Made by a program: the position numbers and the translations under genes. From assembly GCF_000711825.1 (NCBI RefSeq), contig NZ_JONJ01000009.1:85592-149591 (forward strand): DNA of 64,000 nucleotides, read 5' to 3'. The first letter of the stretch is position 1. The number at the start of each line of letters is the position of its first letter. The notes under the pieces are model-generated. The model saw only the letters and a list, made by a program, of their open reading frames with translations. It did not search any database and was not told where the DNA came from. This DNA comes from [Clostridium] aminophilum DSM 10710. Lineage in GTDB: Bacteria > Bacillota > Clostridia > Lachnospirales > Lachnospiraceae. Positions 36,418-45,803 of this stretch are shown here, one piece after another.

Positions 36418-36812
36418 AACAATATTCCCTTCTATTCGTTTCCAAGATAACGTGATTACTATTTCAATGATTAAACATCACAGAAAGACGCTATCTCTGC
36501 AATCTCGTCCAAGCAATGCTGAAATTCTCAGGAAAAATCTATCGAGATTTTCTCCATAATTGCACTTTATTTTCACTCATCACCTATAAGTATAGCGTTT
36601 ATTGCGACAAATCACAATTTATCTGTAGTAGCTTTATGAATGTCAGAGGTAATCTTTCCTAATTATGCAAATATTATTGATGTAGTATGCTAATCAACTC
36701 CGTAACATCCTTCTCTCAATATCATCCACACCAAAAAGAAAAACAGCTGGCAGACTCTCTAATTCTGTCAGCTGTCTTTTCATCTTACTCTAAAAACTAA
36801 TTAAATCTTCCA
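36418..36812. other. Intergenic stretch upstream of the hsdM remnant
   Basis: About 395 nt of AT-rich DNA. Apart from the terminator at 36743-36775, no gene or repeat is seen. Confidence 0.5.
36743..36775 (-). terminator. Intrinsic terminator
   Basis: ACAGCTGGCAGA/TCTGTCAGCTGT (one G-T pair) followed on the minus strand by TTTTTCTTTTT. It ends the gene at 36813-37352. Confidence 0.8.
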
Positions 36813-37352
36813 TCAATGCCAGAAGTACGCATAATACTCGACCGTCGCCGGATGAATGCTGGCGTCACGCCCGGAATACATCGAAAATGGTGTCATGCCC
36901 TTTGCCGCAACATTATCAACAAAGGTCGCATCAATTGATATAGCTTTACCCGTCTCATCCCGGCCAAGAGCCAATACGTATGCACACTCAATGCTCTGTT
37001 CATTCGAATTCTTGATTTCACCCACATATCGTTCTGACTTATAATCAGCCCCAACAACCTCAAGCGGAACAAAAGGATCGATTGCATTCGCATTCTTGAG
37101 GTTATATTGCTGAAGCAGAAGGGCCTCAAAGTCGACCCTATCCAGTGTTTCATCAACTCCAAAAGCCTGAAAGCCATAGACCATCTCCTGTTCCAGATAA
37201 ATCATGCTTAATGTCTGATCTTCCGTACCCAATACACTTCCATCCTTAGCTCTTGCTGTGATTCGATATGAAGGATATTCGATCGCGATATCAGAATGCA
37301 CAATAACTGGACATAGTAAAAACGAGATTACTTCTGCACTAAAAATGAGCAT
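36813..37352 (-). pseudogene. Probable N-terminally truncated extracellular-domain (FxLYD-like) protein
   Basis: 179 residues of beta-strand type. DIAIEYPSYRITARAKDGSV looks like the inner strand of an FxLYD/Ig-like lipoprotein domain, and a second related unit begins near EVVGADYKSERYVGEI. The N-terminus (MLIFSAEVISFLLCPVI) does not give a proper signal peptide and is joined to unrelated DNA just upstream, so the start of the gene seems to be lost. A good terminator follows. The family assignment is tentative. Confidence 0.45.
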
Positions 37353-37414
37353 AATTATAGACCAGTATCAGTCAAATGCCCCTGTACCGGTCTATATAAG
37401 GTCCAAATAAATTT

Positions 37415-40408
37415 TCAGCAAAAATATTTCACAAGTATATCTTTTAGTTTATCATTATCCAGTTTTGAGTAGTTATTCGTTCTAATGGATTCTATTATAC
37501 ACTGTCTTATATTTCGAGACACTTCTCCATTTTCTGCCATTTTTCTTAATTCAACATCATGCATATCAAACAACCAACGAACATCAAACTTTTTATAATC
37601 AAACTTTTCATATTGATAATAAAAATCAAACTCATCCGCCACTCCAAGGAATTCCTCAAGTCCTGTAGTGTCAATTATGTTTAAAAAGCACCAATATCCT
37701 GCTTGAATTATATTTTCATACTTTCGTTTTGCTGGATAAGCCCTAACGCCTTTTTGAGTACTTTCTTTATCATCATTTTCTTTTTCTATTCTCAAAAAAG
37801 TCAATAGCTGGTTTTTTATTGTCTTATTAATCTTCGGTTTATATTCAAGAAATAGCATCAACAATCTGATATCAAACTGTTTTTCCAGTCTTTTTTCAAT
37901 CGCTTCTCTGAGATTCTTTTGTTGTTTTTTTGTTATATGCTTAAAATAACTTACTGAAAATAATTGATATTGCTCATCCTCTATAATTTTATTTACCCTC
38001 TCAGAAAGCCCTCTAGAAACGTAATCCTTATCATCCAACTTCAAATAATTAGCCAAATTGCAATAACTGATATTTACATTTGTACTTGGAGCAACATTAG
38101 TATCCGTACCCTCATCCAACGCCTTCTTATGGATATCAAAATAATTGAGTAATGCATTTTCAATGCTCTTAATTGTCTTGTCACTATACATTTTTCGATT
38201 ATATATCTGTGAATCTAAGAACAATACTTTATCTATAATCAATATGTCTCTGAATTCATTTGTCATTATAAATGTACAAATATAGTCAACAAATTCCTGT
38301 GATAGATTTATATAGCGTAACAATACCAATGCATTTTTTAATTTGCTTTGTATGTGTACATATTCATTAAATACTCCACTTGTTTTTACTACCATGAAAT
38401 AATCAAGCAAATTTTTAACTGCATTTTCAATTACTTTTATATTTTTAAATTCCAGCAAAAATATCGAATTCTTTTTCAATAATCTTACTAACTCTTTATC
38501 TTCAAAGCACTCTACTAAGCAATTAAAATCTATTTCGTCAAGGACTATTTTCTCTTCTCTGTTTGGAAGTATGTTGTTAACTAAGATTTCTTGCTTATCT
38601 TGCACTGAATATTTATGGAGAATTGATTCCATGATTCTCTTTACAGAGGTTTTATATTCCGTAAAAACATCTGCCACTAAACCATTAGCCAATAAAAAGT
38701 TGACATAATCATTCACCCTATTTATTGCTCGATAACCGGAAGTTGTTCCATATTCTATAGTATTAGTTTCTATTACCTCATCCACCTTATGAGCAGCTTC
38801 AAACGCTTCATACGCATACTTATACAATAGTATTTGACCATGGATGTCTTTCAAACTTTCATAATTCTTTCGAAATTCAAATGGTAATCTATTAAATAAG
38901 TTTTCTACCTGCTTTTCTATTGGCAAATCATCCTCTATCTCCGAAGGATTATACTGTTCAAAAAGGCTATTAGAGTTTTCTACAATTTTTCTTAATTTAA
39001 AACAATTTGCTTTTGCGAAATAAAAGAGCAAATAATTTTTTTCATCAAAAGCCCTTCTTGATATTTCCAAAAACGATGCTAATGATTCATTATATCTCCC
39101 TAATTTATACAGATAAAATGCTTGTGTATACTTCTTATCGATTGTTTTATACTGTTTTTTCACATAGTTGTTCATCCATTTGTAATCAAACATAATGCAA
39201 TAAGGATCCGCAAATGGAATCTCATCATGATTAATCGTATGAACCGATTTATTATCATATATCCAATAAATACACGCCTTAGCTAATACGCTCTTTATTG
39301 TTTTGTACATCTTGTACGTTTCTTTACTCAGTGCTTCTTTCTCATTTTTCTGTAATTTATCGATTTCTATAAATCGGCTGAATAGAACGTTATTATCCCA
39401 TATGCGTATAGAACCATTACCTTCTACAATGAGATTATTCTTTGACAACCTTTTGGCAATATCTGTATATCTGAGTGCTTTCAATTCATCTAATGGTTTC
39501 AGCATATAATACAATGTTTTAAACGCTTCATTATCATTCTTTCCATTGTAGTCAAAAACATCGATTTTTTTAATTGCATCAAAAAAAGTCAAATATCTAT
39601 CTGGAAATTGAGCTTTATTCTTATCTATTTTCCCCCATTCAAGCACTGCTACTCCTTTAGATTCATGATACTTTAATTCTAATGGAGATAATTCTTCGTC
39701 ATCTGTATAAAAAAAGATTGGCTCTCTAAAATCACTTTTCAACAATTCTTTTGCCCAGTTGAGAATTAATTTGATATTATAATCGTTTAGTCTATATCCA
39801 ATAAAAACAACCGTATTTGTTGCAAAAATTGATTTTAAAAGTGTTTCTATCAATTTGAATTTTTCACTATAATTTAAGTAATCTTCTTCCTTCAAAACAA
39901 AGTTCTTATGTTTAAAATCTCCATGCATTTTTAGAATATATCTATCTCCAGAAATGCTAGGTACATCCTTGTCACATGCAATCGGCTTATAAGTTAGACA
40001 ATACTTTCCAGCCGCCTCCTCTAATAGTTCATCATAATTAGTTGTAATAAATGAAATTGGATCTAATGCTAACATTTCACGATGCACTGCATTAGGCAAT
40101 AATGCTTTATTATTAATCGCATCTTCCACCGTTTTAAAATACTCATTTTTTTGATTCTTTTCCAAAGAAGAATAATACATTTGTGGAATCTTCAAGCACT
40201 CCTCATATGAATAGTCCTCTTGTAGTTTTATACCTAATTTCGTGCAAATAGCATTGGTTAGTTCATTCCACATCGGTACTCCTGAAACTCTGGATACACC
40301 TGCTCCCACAAAAAAAGTCAACGAATTATTCTTTGAAGCATTTATTATTCTAGTTAATTCTTTTTCGTACATATTTTCCTTGTATGATGTACTCACAACC
40401 GAATACAT
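37415..40408 (-). CDS. Stand-alone SIR2-domain protein, probable anti-phage NADase (DSR-like)
   Basis: 997 residues. The N-terminal SIR2 domain (about 10-275) shows TFFVGAGVSRVSGVPMW, FITTNYDELLEEAA and the catalytic LKMHGDF, then VVFIGYRLND. The remaining 700 residues are helical, with no recognised catalytic motif, probably a sensor region. A single-gene SIR2 protein of about 1000 residues is the layout of DSR2-type defence NADases, which deplete NAD+ on phage infection. Equivalence is inferred from layout, not from sequence comparison. The start at 40408 has AAAGGA upstream; an ATG 11 codons earlier lacks one. Strongly AT-rich, so transferred. An IS110 scrap lies directly upstream. Confidence 0.85.
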   Translation of the reverse strand: MYSVVSTSYKENMYEKELTRIINASKNNSLTFFVGAGVSRVSGVPMWNELTNAICTKLGIKLQEDYSYEECLKIPQMYYSSLEKNQKNEYFKTVEDAINNKALLPNAVHREMLALDPISFITTNYDELLEEAAGKYCLTYKPIACDKDVPSISGDRYILKMHGDFKHKNFVLKEEDYLNYSEKFKLIETLLKSIFATNTVVFIGYRLNDYNIKLILNWAKELLKSDFREPIFFYTDDEELSPLELKYHESKGVAVLEWGKIDKNKAQFPDRYLTFFDAIKKIDVFDYNGKNDNEAFKTLYYMLKPLDELKALRYTDIAKRLSKNNLIVEGNGSIRIWDNNVLFSRFIEIDKLQKNEKEALSKETYKMYKTIKSVLAKACIYWIYDNKSVHTINHDEIPFADPYCIMFDYKWMNNYVKKQYKTIDKKYTQAFYLYKLGRYNESLASFLEISRRAFDEKNYLLFYFAKANCFKLRKIVENSNSLFEQYNPSEIEDDLPIEKQVENLFNRLPFEFRKNYESLKDIHGQILLYKYAYEAFEAAHKVDEVIETNTIEYGTTSGYRAINRVNDYVNFLLANGLVADVFTEYKTSVKRIMESILHKYSVQDKQEILVNNILPNREEKIVLDEIDFNCLVECFEDKELVRLLKKNSIFLLEFKNIKVIENAVKNLLDYFMVVKTSGVFNEYVHIQSKLKNALVLLRYINLSQEFVDYICTFIMTNEFRDILIIDKVLFLDSQIYNRKMYSDKTIKSIENALLNYFDIHKKALDEGTDTNVAPSTNVNISYCNLANYLKLDDKDYVSRGLSERVNKIIEDEQYQLFSVSYFKHITKKQQKNLREAIEKRLEKQFDIRLLMLFLEYKPKINKTIKNQLLTFLRIEKENDDKESTQKGVRAYPAKRKYENIIQAGYWCFLNIIDTTGLEEFLGVADEFDFYYQYEKFDYKKFDVRWLFDMHDVELRKMAENGEVSRNIRQCIIESIRTNNYSKLDNDKLKDILVKYFC

Positions 40409-40469
40409 CACTTTTCCTTTCTTTTTGATATTGTGGTTCAATACAATTCAGATACTATGGACTTTTGAT

Positions 40470-40656
40470 TTTTCCCTGTAGCCTTGACTACTTAACTGGA
40501 GTGTATTGCCGCTACCTTTATCTGAATTGTTTATAAGCTGGATGTTGCCATTGGCTGCTACTGCAGCCACCCGAGTACTTATGTCCATCAAGTCTACATG
40601 GTTAACCGCAGGCGGATATCACAGTATCAGACTTTATGAAAGGGAGGTGTTCCTCA
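40470..40656 (+). mobile_element. IS110 left-end non-coding region, possible bridge-RNA remnant
   Basis: About 190 nt between the SIR2 start and the IS110 transposase. In the IS110 family this region encodes the bridge RNA. Small hairpins are visible (GTAG/CTAC at the left, GGCTGC/GCAGCC near 40553-40568). Whether guide loops are intact cannot be judged by eye. The boundary at 40470 is approximate. Confidence 0.4.
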
Positions 40657-41148
40657 ATGATCTACGCAGGCATTGATATTGCAAAACTCAACCATTATGC
40701 CGCAGTCCTATCTTCTGACGGTGACGGGTTCAAAAAGCTTTCCGAGGAGCTTTCTGATTACGCTCCTGAGCCGACCATCATCGGTCTTGAATCAACGGCG
40801 CACTATGGTGACAACCTCGTCCTTTTCCTTGTTACCAGTGATTACAAAGTGTGTGTACTCAACCCTATTCAGACTTCGTCCAGGCGGAAGGATCGAATCC
40901 GAAAGACGAAGACTGATAAAGTCGATGCGATCGTAATTGCCGAAACCGTTATGATGCAGAAGTCCCATCGATTCGTGACCTTCTATGATCTCGACCTTAT
41001 GGATCTCAAGACACTTGGGCGTTTCCGCCAGAAGTCCATAAAGCAGCGGACACGGTTAAAAATCCAGCTGACTTCCTATGTGGACCAGGTGTTTCCGGAG
41101 CTTCAATATGTTGTAAAGAACAATGCCACCTTTAGGGAGCTTTATTAA
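40657..41148 (+). pseudogene. IS110-family transposase, N-terminal half
   Basis: The DEDD RuvC-like domain is present: MIYAGIDIAKLNHYAAV, IIGLESTAHYGD and TKTDKVDAIVIAE. It runs to about residue 163 (VFPELQYV) and then stops. The C-terminal serine-containing domain of the ~400-residue enzyme is missing. GGGAGGTG precedes the ATG at 40657. Inactive alone. Confidence 0.88.
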
Positions 41149-41314
41149 AGTTACCCTTTTGGACCCCAATATCGAAAAATGATTTTTCTGCTAATTTAAG
41201 CTTGACTTTTCATAGCTGGTCTCCAATTTTATTTAATTCCAACTCTCTAGGTATCTCCCCAATTCATGAAACACCGCTATCTTTCATCTCTCTCATTTAG
41301 ATTATTCTTCCTTT

Positions 41315-42349
41315 TCATTTATTTTCATCCTTTAGATGTTCTTCCAACTCCATGAATCGATCAAAATCGCTTTGGAATAATCGATCCTGAATCACCCTAT
41401 ATTTTTCGAATTCCGTCTCCGCATGAATCTTGGCTTGCTCTGCACTGATTTTTCCCTTATCCTTAAGAACCTCATGATCCATCAAGGTAAGAAAACCATC
41501 CAATCTAATTTCCCAATCTGCCATAGTCATAGGAATATTTCGCATTGCCATACTTTCTGCCAAATCCAGATAGGCCGTAACCATTCTACTAAGGATAGCT
41601 AATTCTTCTTCCGTCAAATAATTCTTCGCTACAGTAACATCATACTTATGAATCTTGCTATTCGGAGAACCTTCCCATGTCGTGAGTCCCATATGCTCTT
41701 TCTCGGCATCCGCTCTGTTATAAATCACTTCTGCTGCGGTCTGACCATGAACAGCATAGTGAAGCTTGTTTTGTACAGCAGCAAAAAATCGCTTTGTTTC
41801 CTTTGCTGTAGAATCATAATCAATTGAAGTCGCGTAAATATCCGTTATCTTCTGATAGAATTTTCGTTCCGACAAACGTATTTCTCGAATACGTTCCAAT
41901 AACTGCTCAAAATACTCCTTCGTTAAAACACTGCCGCCTTTTTTGAGCCTTTCATCGTCCATGGCATAGCCTTTAATCGTGTATTCTTCGATTATAGTAT
42001 TTGCCCATTTACGAAATTGAACTGCTTTTTCCGAGTCTACTTTATGCCCAACTGCAATGATAGCCTTAAGATTATAATGTAATGTATCGTAGTCTTTTCC
42101 GTCATCGGCAGTTGTTCGAAATTTTCGAACAACTGAATTCTCTTCTATTTCACCATCTTCATACAGCTTATGTAAATGATAACTAATGGTGCTCTTTCCA
42201 ACATCATAAAGAACACCCATCATTTTTTGACTTAACCAAACATTCTCGTCTGCATAAATTGCTTCTATCCCGCCTTCGCCGGTTGCTGTAATAAATGTCA
42301 GATACTCTGCCGCAGAGGATCTGATAGTAATCTCTTTTTTCTTAGCCAT
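41315..42349 (-). CDS. RhuM family protein
   Basis: 344 residues. The N-terminal Bro/winged-helix-like part (IEAIYADENVWLSQKMMGVLYDVGKSTISYHL) and the central block HYNLKAIIAVGHKVDSEKAVQFRKWAN are characteristic, with NKLHYAVHGQTAAEVI further on. RhuM genes are common inside type I restriction-modification loci, and a broken hsdM lies 5 kb away. The molecular function is not established. The start overlaps the stop of a preceding short frame as TAATG. Confidence 0.9.
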   Translation of the reverse strand: MAKKKEITIRSSAAEYLTFITATGEGGIEAIYADENVWLSQKMMGVLYDVGKSTISYHLHKLYEDGEIEENSVVRKFRTTADDGKDYDTLHYNLKAIIAVGHKVDSEKAVQFRKWANTIIEEYTIKGYAMDDERLKKGGSVLTKEYFEQLLERIREIRLSERKFYQKITDIYATSIDYDSTAKETKRFFAAVQNKLHYAVHGQTAAEVIYNRADAEKEHMGLTTWEGSPNSKIHKYDVTVAKNYLTEEELAILSRMVTAYLDLAESMAMRNIPMTMADWEIRLDGFLTLMDHEVLKDKGKISAEQAKIHAETEFEKYRVIQDRLFQSDFDRFMELEEHLKDENK

Positions 42350-42450
42350 TAGCGAAATACCTCCTCCAGACTTCCGGATAATTCCTTTTCCAGTTCCATA
42401 ATCTCCACCATGATTTCTTCTGATGGCCTAAAGCAGCCATTTTTATGGCT
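42349..42450 (-). pseudogene. Short C-terminal scrap ahead of RhuM, possibly HsdM tail
   Basis: The reading CFRPSEEIMVEIMELEKELS ends SLEEVFR and stop, overlapping the rhuM ATG. The coiled, glutamate-rich tail resembles the C-terminus of type I methylases, which precede rhuM in intact loci. Short and tentative. Confidence 0.3.
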
Positions 42451-42462
42451 TTTATGATTTTA

Positions 42463-42648
42463 CTATTTATTCTGTCCCATTTTACGGACTCTTCTCGGAT
42501 CCTCGGGTTTTTTTGCATCTTTAGGCACAAGCCAAGTATTAGCAGCAAAAACTGCTCCTTCAACTCTACCTTCTCTGCATAGTGTCGTAACTCGACGACG
42601 TGAAATATCCCAGATTTTTGCAATTTCCGATGTAGATACATACTCCAT
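42463..42648 (-). CDS. Small helix-turn-helix DNA-binding protein
   Basis: 61 residues, starting MEYVSTSEIAKIWDISRRRV. It is followed by a second helix (TTLCREGRVEGAVFAANTW) and a basic tail. This is a MerR/excisionase-like HTH commonly found at the head of Firmicutes type I restriction loci. GGAGGA lies before the ATG. It is preferred to an overlapping longer frame, which has no family likeness. Confidence 0.75.
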   Translation of the reverse strand: MEYVSTSEIAKIWDISRRRVTTLCREGRVEGAVFAANTWLVPKDAKKPEDPRRVRKMGQNK

Positions 42649-42741
42649 AACAAATCCTCCATAAAAGTCGAAAAATTGGCCCTTATATTATATTCCCTCT
42701 GAGGAATAGTTTCAATAATAAAACAGCCAGAGATAATACTA

Positions 42742-43083
42742 TTACCTCTTCAGGTTATTCTCGGTCTCAATGATCTCCCTCTGCGGGGCATCATACTGTT
42801 CCTTGGAGATTTCTCCCTTCGCCAGCGCCTGATTTGCCTGTTCTGCCGCGGTCTTTAACGTCTCCAGCCGTTCCTTCGTTGCCGCAACTGCCTCGCCCAA
42901 AAGTTTATGCTTCTGAGCCAGAAGCTCCGTATTACCCGGATCGAGCTTCAGAAGCGTCTCCACATCTTTCAGCTGCTGTTGGGTACTCTTGACCTGCGTA
43001 TTCACGCCCTTCAGGGCAGTCTGCAATTTGGTGGTATCGCCGCCGATCTCGATGGTGATACCCTTGATTCTGTTCGCCGCCAT
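42742..43083 (-). pseudogene. Phage tail tape measure protein, N-terminal fragment
   Basis: RIKGITIEIGGDTTKLQTAL and QLKDVETLLKLDPGNTELLA are the classic start of tape measure proteins in Firmicutes siphophages. Only 113 of the usual ~800 or more residues remain. A GGGGGG ribosome-site-like run precedes the ATG. Evidence of a decayed prophage. Confidence 0.88.
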
Positions 43084-43177
43084 CCCCCCTTCTCAGGCAT
43101 AAGAAAAGAGCCAACCTCCCGGTCAGCCCTTCTTCATCAATTATTATTCCTTTTACGAAAATCCGTTAAACTGTACG

Positions 43178-43849
43178 CTATCCAAACAGTTTATCGGCTA
43201 CCTTTTCCAACTCCCTGTGTTCCTGTGAATCGTCGTGTTCGCTTTCTTTTCCATCTATCCCCTTTACCGGATCAATCGAAAATAAGCCGTCTCGATTACA
43301 GTAAAGGAATATCCTTCTGACTCCCCTAATCTTAAAACGGGCTTCTGCCCTGCCTTCCGGATATAGCTTCGCCATCTGCATATCATTAGAAGAGGTTGCC
43401 GCCATAAACGAAATATAGTGTTCTTTCGTCATACTGTGATCAATCCGAACATAATACTCATCCTCAACACGCTTGATAAAGATCCTATGACTCTCATCTG
43501 TCGGTTCCGCCTCTAAAGGCACAAGCTGGATACCATGACAATGGATTTCTGCCTCACCCATGCTATGTATCGCGTTTCCGCAAATTGGGCAAACATAGAA
43601 CTTCGACCGCAACATATTCGCTGATACATTTGCATTTTGGATGGTATTTCCCGAAATTAGCTCCGTAACCGAGATCTTGAATGCCTTAGCAATCGGCTCC
43701 AGCAAAGTAATATCGGGCATTCCTCGGAATCGTTCCCATTTAGAGATACATTTATCACTCACTCCCAGTTTTTCCGCCAGCTGAAGCTGTGTCATATTGT
43801 TCTTTTCCCGTAGTTCCTTTATAACTGTTCCCGTAACATATTGGTTCAT
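43178..43849 (-). CDS. XRE-family regulator with desulfoferrodoxin-like C-terminal domain
   Basis: 223 residues. An N-terminal HTH (IKELREKNNMTQLQLAEKLG, VSDKCISKWE) is followed by FYVCPICGNAIHSMGEAEIH, a zinc- or iron-binding ribbon. Then comes a beta-sandwich region with HSMTKEHYISFMA and RGVRRIFLYCNRDGLF, as in superoxide-reductase-like proteins. This fusion suggests redox or metal sensing (inference). The start at 43849 is chosen because of GGAGGTAA upstream. It looks intact, unlike the phage scraps on both sides. Confidence 0.8.
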   Translation of the reverse strand: MNQYVTGTVIKELREKNNMTQLQLAEKLGVSDKCISKWERFRGMPDITLLEPIAKAFKISVTELISGNTIQNANVSANMLRSKFYVCPICGNAIHSMGEAEIHCHGIQLVPLEAEPTDESHRIFIKRVEDEYYVRIDHSMTKEHYISFMAATSSNDMQMAKLYPEGRAEARFKIRGVRRIFLYCNRDGLFSIDPVKGIDGKESEHDDSQEHRELEKVADKLFG

Positions 43850-43886
43850 ATCCGTTATTACCTCCATGTTCGGATTGTAATTCATA

Positions 43887-44165
43887 TCACCCGAACATGG
43901 TACCTACGGAAAGTAGAATTAAAAATAATAATATCCCATCAAAACTCTTGCATATTTCCACAAATGCCGTCCGGAACTGCCGGTTCCCGTTCGGTTTCAC
44001 GATCCCGAAGATATCCCGGATCAGCTGTTCCTGCCGGGGAAGCAGCCACTCCGGGCAGTCAGGCATTCCCTTTACAGGCACCGGCTCCTTCTTATTCAGT
44101 TTTCTTTGCCCCAGATTGCCTTCCAGCTTCTTCAGTGCGGCCGGTTTCGGCTTACTTCCTGCCAT
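43887..44165 (-). pseudogene. Phage terminase scrap: small-subunit start fused to large-subunit piece
   Basis: Residues 1-43 (MAGSKPKPAALKKLEGNLG to DCPEWLLP) are the N-terminus of P27-type TerS. Residues 44-71 (RQEQLIRDIFGIVKPNG, RQFRTAFVEI) are from near the start of TerL. Then the frame runs into unrelated sequence. A deletion joined the two genes in frame. Confidence 0.82.
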
Positions 44166-44354
44166 CGGAATCTCCCCCTTGCAAAATAGGCAAAAGAAAA
44201 GGACCTCCGAAGAGATCCTTTACAAAACACGTACAAAGAAAAACAGAGTTGACATCACACGAATGCACTGCCGCTCTGCAAAAGATAAACTTTTTCTATG
44301 TGAACAACATTTTACCCAGTAACAAACCAACTGTCAACTACCTTTTTCATGAAA

Positions 44355-45188
44355 TCAAATGTGATGAGATCTTTCTCTACGAAAGTCCTTTCGGATTTTA
44401 TCTAAGAACTGCTTATCGGATTTCTCCCAGCTATCAGTCAGAAGCTCATTCTCGCAATTATACTCCATATCATTGAGCAAACTACCAAAATAAGAAAGTT
44501 CTCCACTATTCTGCTGCCACCCGAGTGCTTTTCCGGTAATCGCTATCCGGTCGGAGACATAAGCTGCATCAGTCAAAAGCAGTTCGCTCGCTTCGGACTG
44601 CGTAATATTATGATTCTCTACAAGCCTCAGCACAACTGCCTTAAACGGAAGCGCAAACAGATCCATCAAAGTCAGAACGTCATCTACAGAAATTTGTTCC
44701 GCATCAATTCCGTATAGTTTTAGTTGTTCGTCCAACAAACTATCCGGCATCAATAGTAAGCCTGCAAAAGCATTCGCTTCCAGATCTTCCTGCGACCCCG
44801 CCTGATCATCAGCTGTCTGGGAATCCAACAACGATCCGCTTGTGATCGTATCAGGATCAATATCCTCCGCATAGCAATGTATATGATATAATTCATGAGC
44901 CACTGCAAAAATCTGCTTACACATAGCAAGCTCAGAATTTACACAAAGAAATAGCGTGCCCTTTTTCACAAATGTAAATGCCCAAAGTTCTTCGTCCCTA
45001 AACGGGTAACGAAGTATTTCCAATGATAAATCTCTTTTCCTTGCATAATTCGTCACAATACCAAAGATGGCATCTCGAATCATCGTACTACCACAATAGT
45101 TTGCAGCAAAGGATTTCGCTTGAGTATCTATCTTTTCAAATTGTTTTGGTTGCTTTCTAAATAAACTTTCCTCCAGAACATTTCCCAT
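44355..45188 (-). CDS. ImmA/IrrE-type metallopeptidase
   Basis: 277 residues. The zinc motif VAHELYHIH is near residue 98 and the third ligand is in DLEANAFAGLLLMP. ImmA-type proteases cleave their XRE-family repressor partner and so switch on mobile elements or toxins. The start at 45188 overlaps the stop of the upstream HTH gene (TGATG), with GGAAGGA upstream, showing coupling. The pair resembles ICE/phage ImmR-ImmA or a toxin-antitoxin-like module. Confidence 0.87.
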   Translation of the reverse strand: MGNVLEESLFRKQPKQFEKIDTQAKSFAANYCGSTMIRDAIFGIVTNYARKRDLSLEILRYPFRDEELWAFTFVKKGTLFLCVNSELAMCKQIFAVAHELYHIHCYAEDIDPDTITSGSLLDSQTADDQAGSQEDLEANAFAGLLLMPDSLLDEQLKLYGIDAEQISVDDVLTLMDLFALPFKAVVLRLVENHNITQSEASELLLTDAAYVSDRIAITGKALGWQQNSGELSYFGSLLNDMEYNCENELLTDSWEKSDKQFLDKIRKDFRRERSHHI

Positions 45189-45565
45189 CAAACATCCTTC
45201 CAAGCCGCCACCATAGCAGTACCATTTTCACGAACTCTTTTATGAAACAGAATCATATCCGATAGTTCGTCCGCCAGTTGCAGCGCCTGCTTAGCCTGCT
45301 CAGATTGTACCTTTCCCATAAATGCATGAACAATATTTGTATCGGCATGCGTAGTTGTTATTCTTGTAAGTTCTTCCATCCTAACTCCAAGGTAATTCGC
45401 TATGAACTTAAGCTCAACAGCATTAATCATACGTGTACCGTTAAGCATCTTATTCACCGTCTGTTTATTTGTTCCGATTGCATCTGCAAGATCGGTCTGT
45501 TTCTTGTTCTGTGTTTTCAGAAGCTCAAGTATATTACTTGCTATTATTGCATTCATATCAACCAT
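45188..45565 (-). CDS. XRE-family HTH regulator, partner of ImmA
   Basis: 125 residues. The N-terminal HTH (LKTQNKKQTDLADAIGTNKQ, then TVNKMLNGTRMI) is complete; the C-terminal half is helical and probably dimerises. AGGAG stands 9 nt before the ATG. It is the likely target of the coupled peptidase. Confidence 0.83.
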   Translation of the reverse strand: MVDMNAIIASNILELLKTQNKKQTDLADAIGTNKQTVNKMLNGTRMINAVELKFIANYLGVRMEELTRITTTHADTNIVHAFMGKVQSEQAKQALQLADELSDMILFHKRVRENGTAMVAAWKDV

Positions 45566-45803
45566 TATCCCTGACTCCTTTCATGATAAGCATCCACTTA
45601 TCCACTTGTATTGTATAGTACAGCACAGATATGGTCAATATTTCCTTTACTATTAATTTGTATTTTTTTAATTTAGTAACTATTTAAGTTACCATATTAA
45701 AGCTTCAAGTCATCGTTTGGTCCCCTCATCCATTTCGCGATTTTGCACATTTGAGCTACCCGCCGTTCTGGAGGAGATTTAACTGTAGAGATTTCGACTC
45801 CCC
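45566..45803. other. Spacer between the XRE gene and HNH scrap
   Basis: AT-rich DNA likely to contain the promoter of the XRE-ImmA pair; no gene is seen. Confidence 0.4.

Noticed and set aside
42342..42662. 106-codon minus-strand frame overlapping the HTH gene
   Set aside because: The overlapping 61-residue HTH frame has clear family motifs; the longer frame does not.
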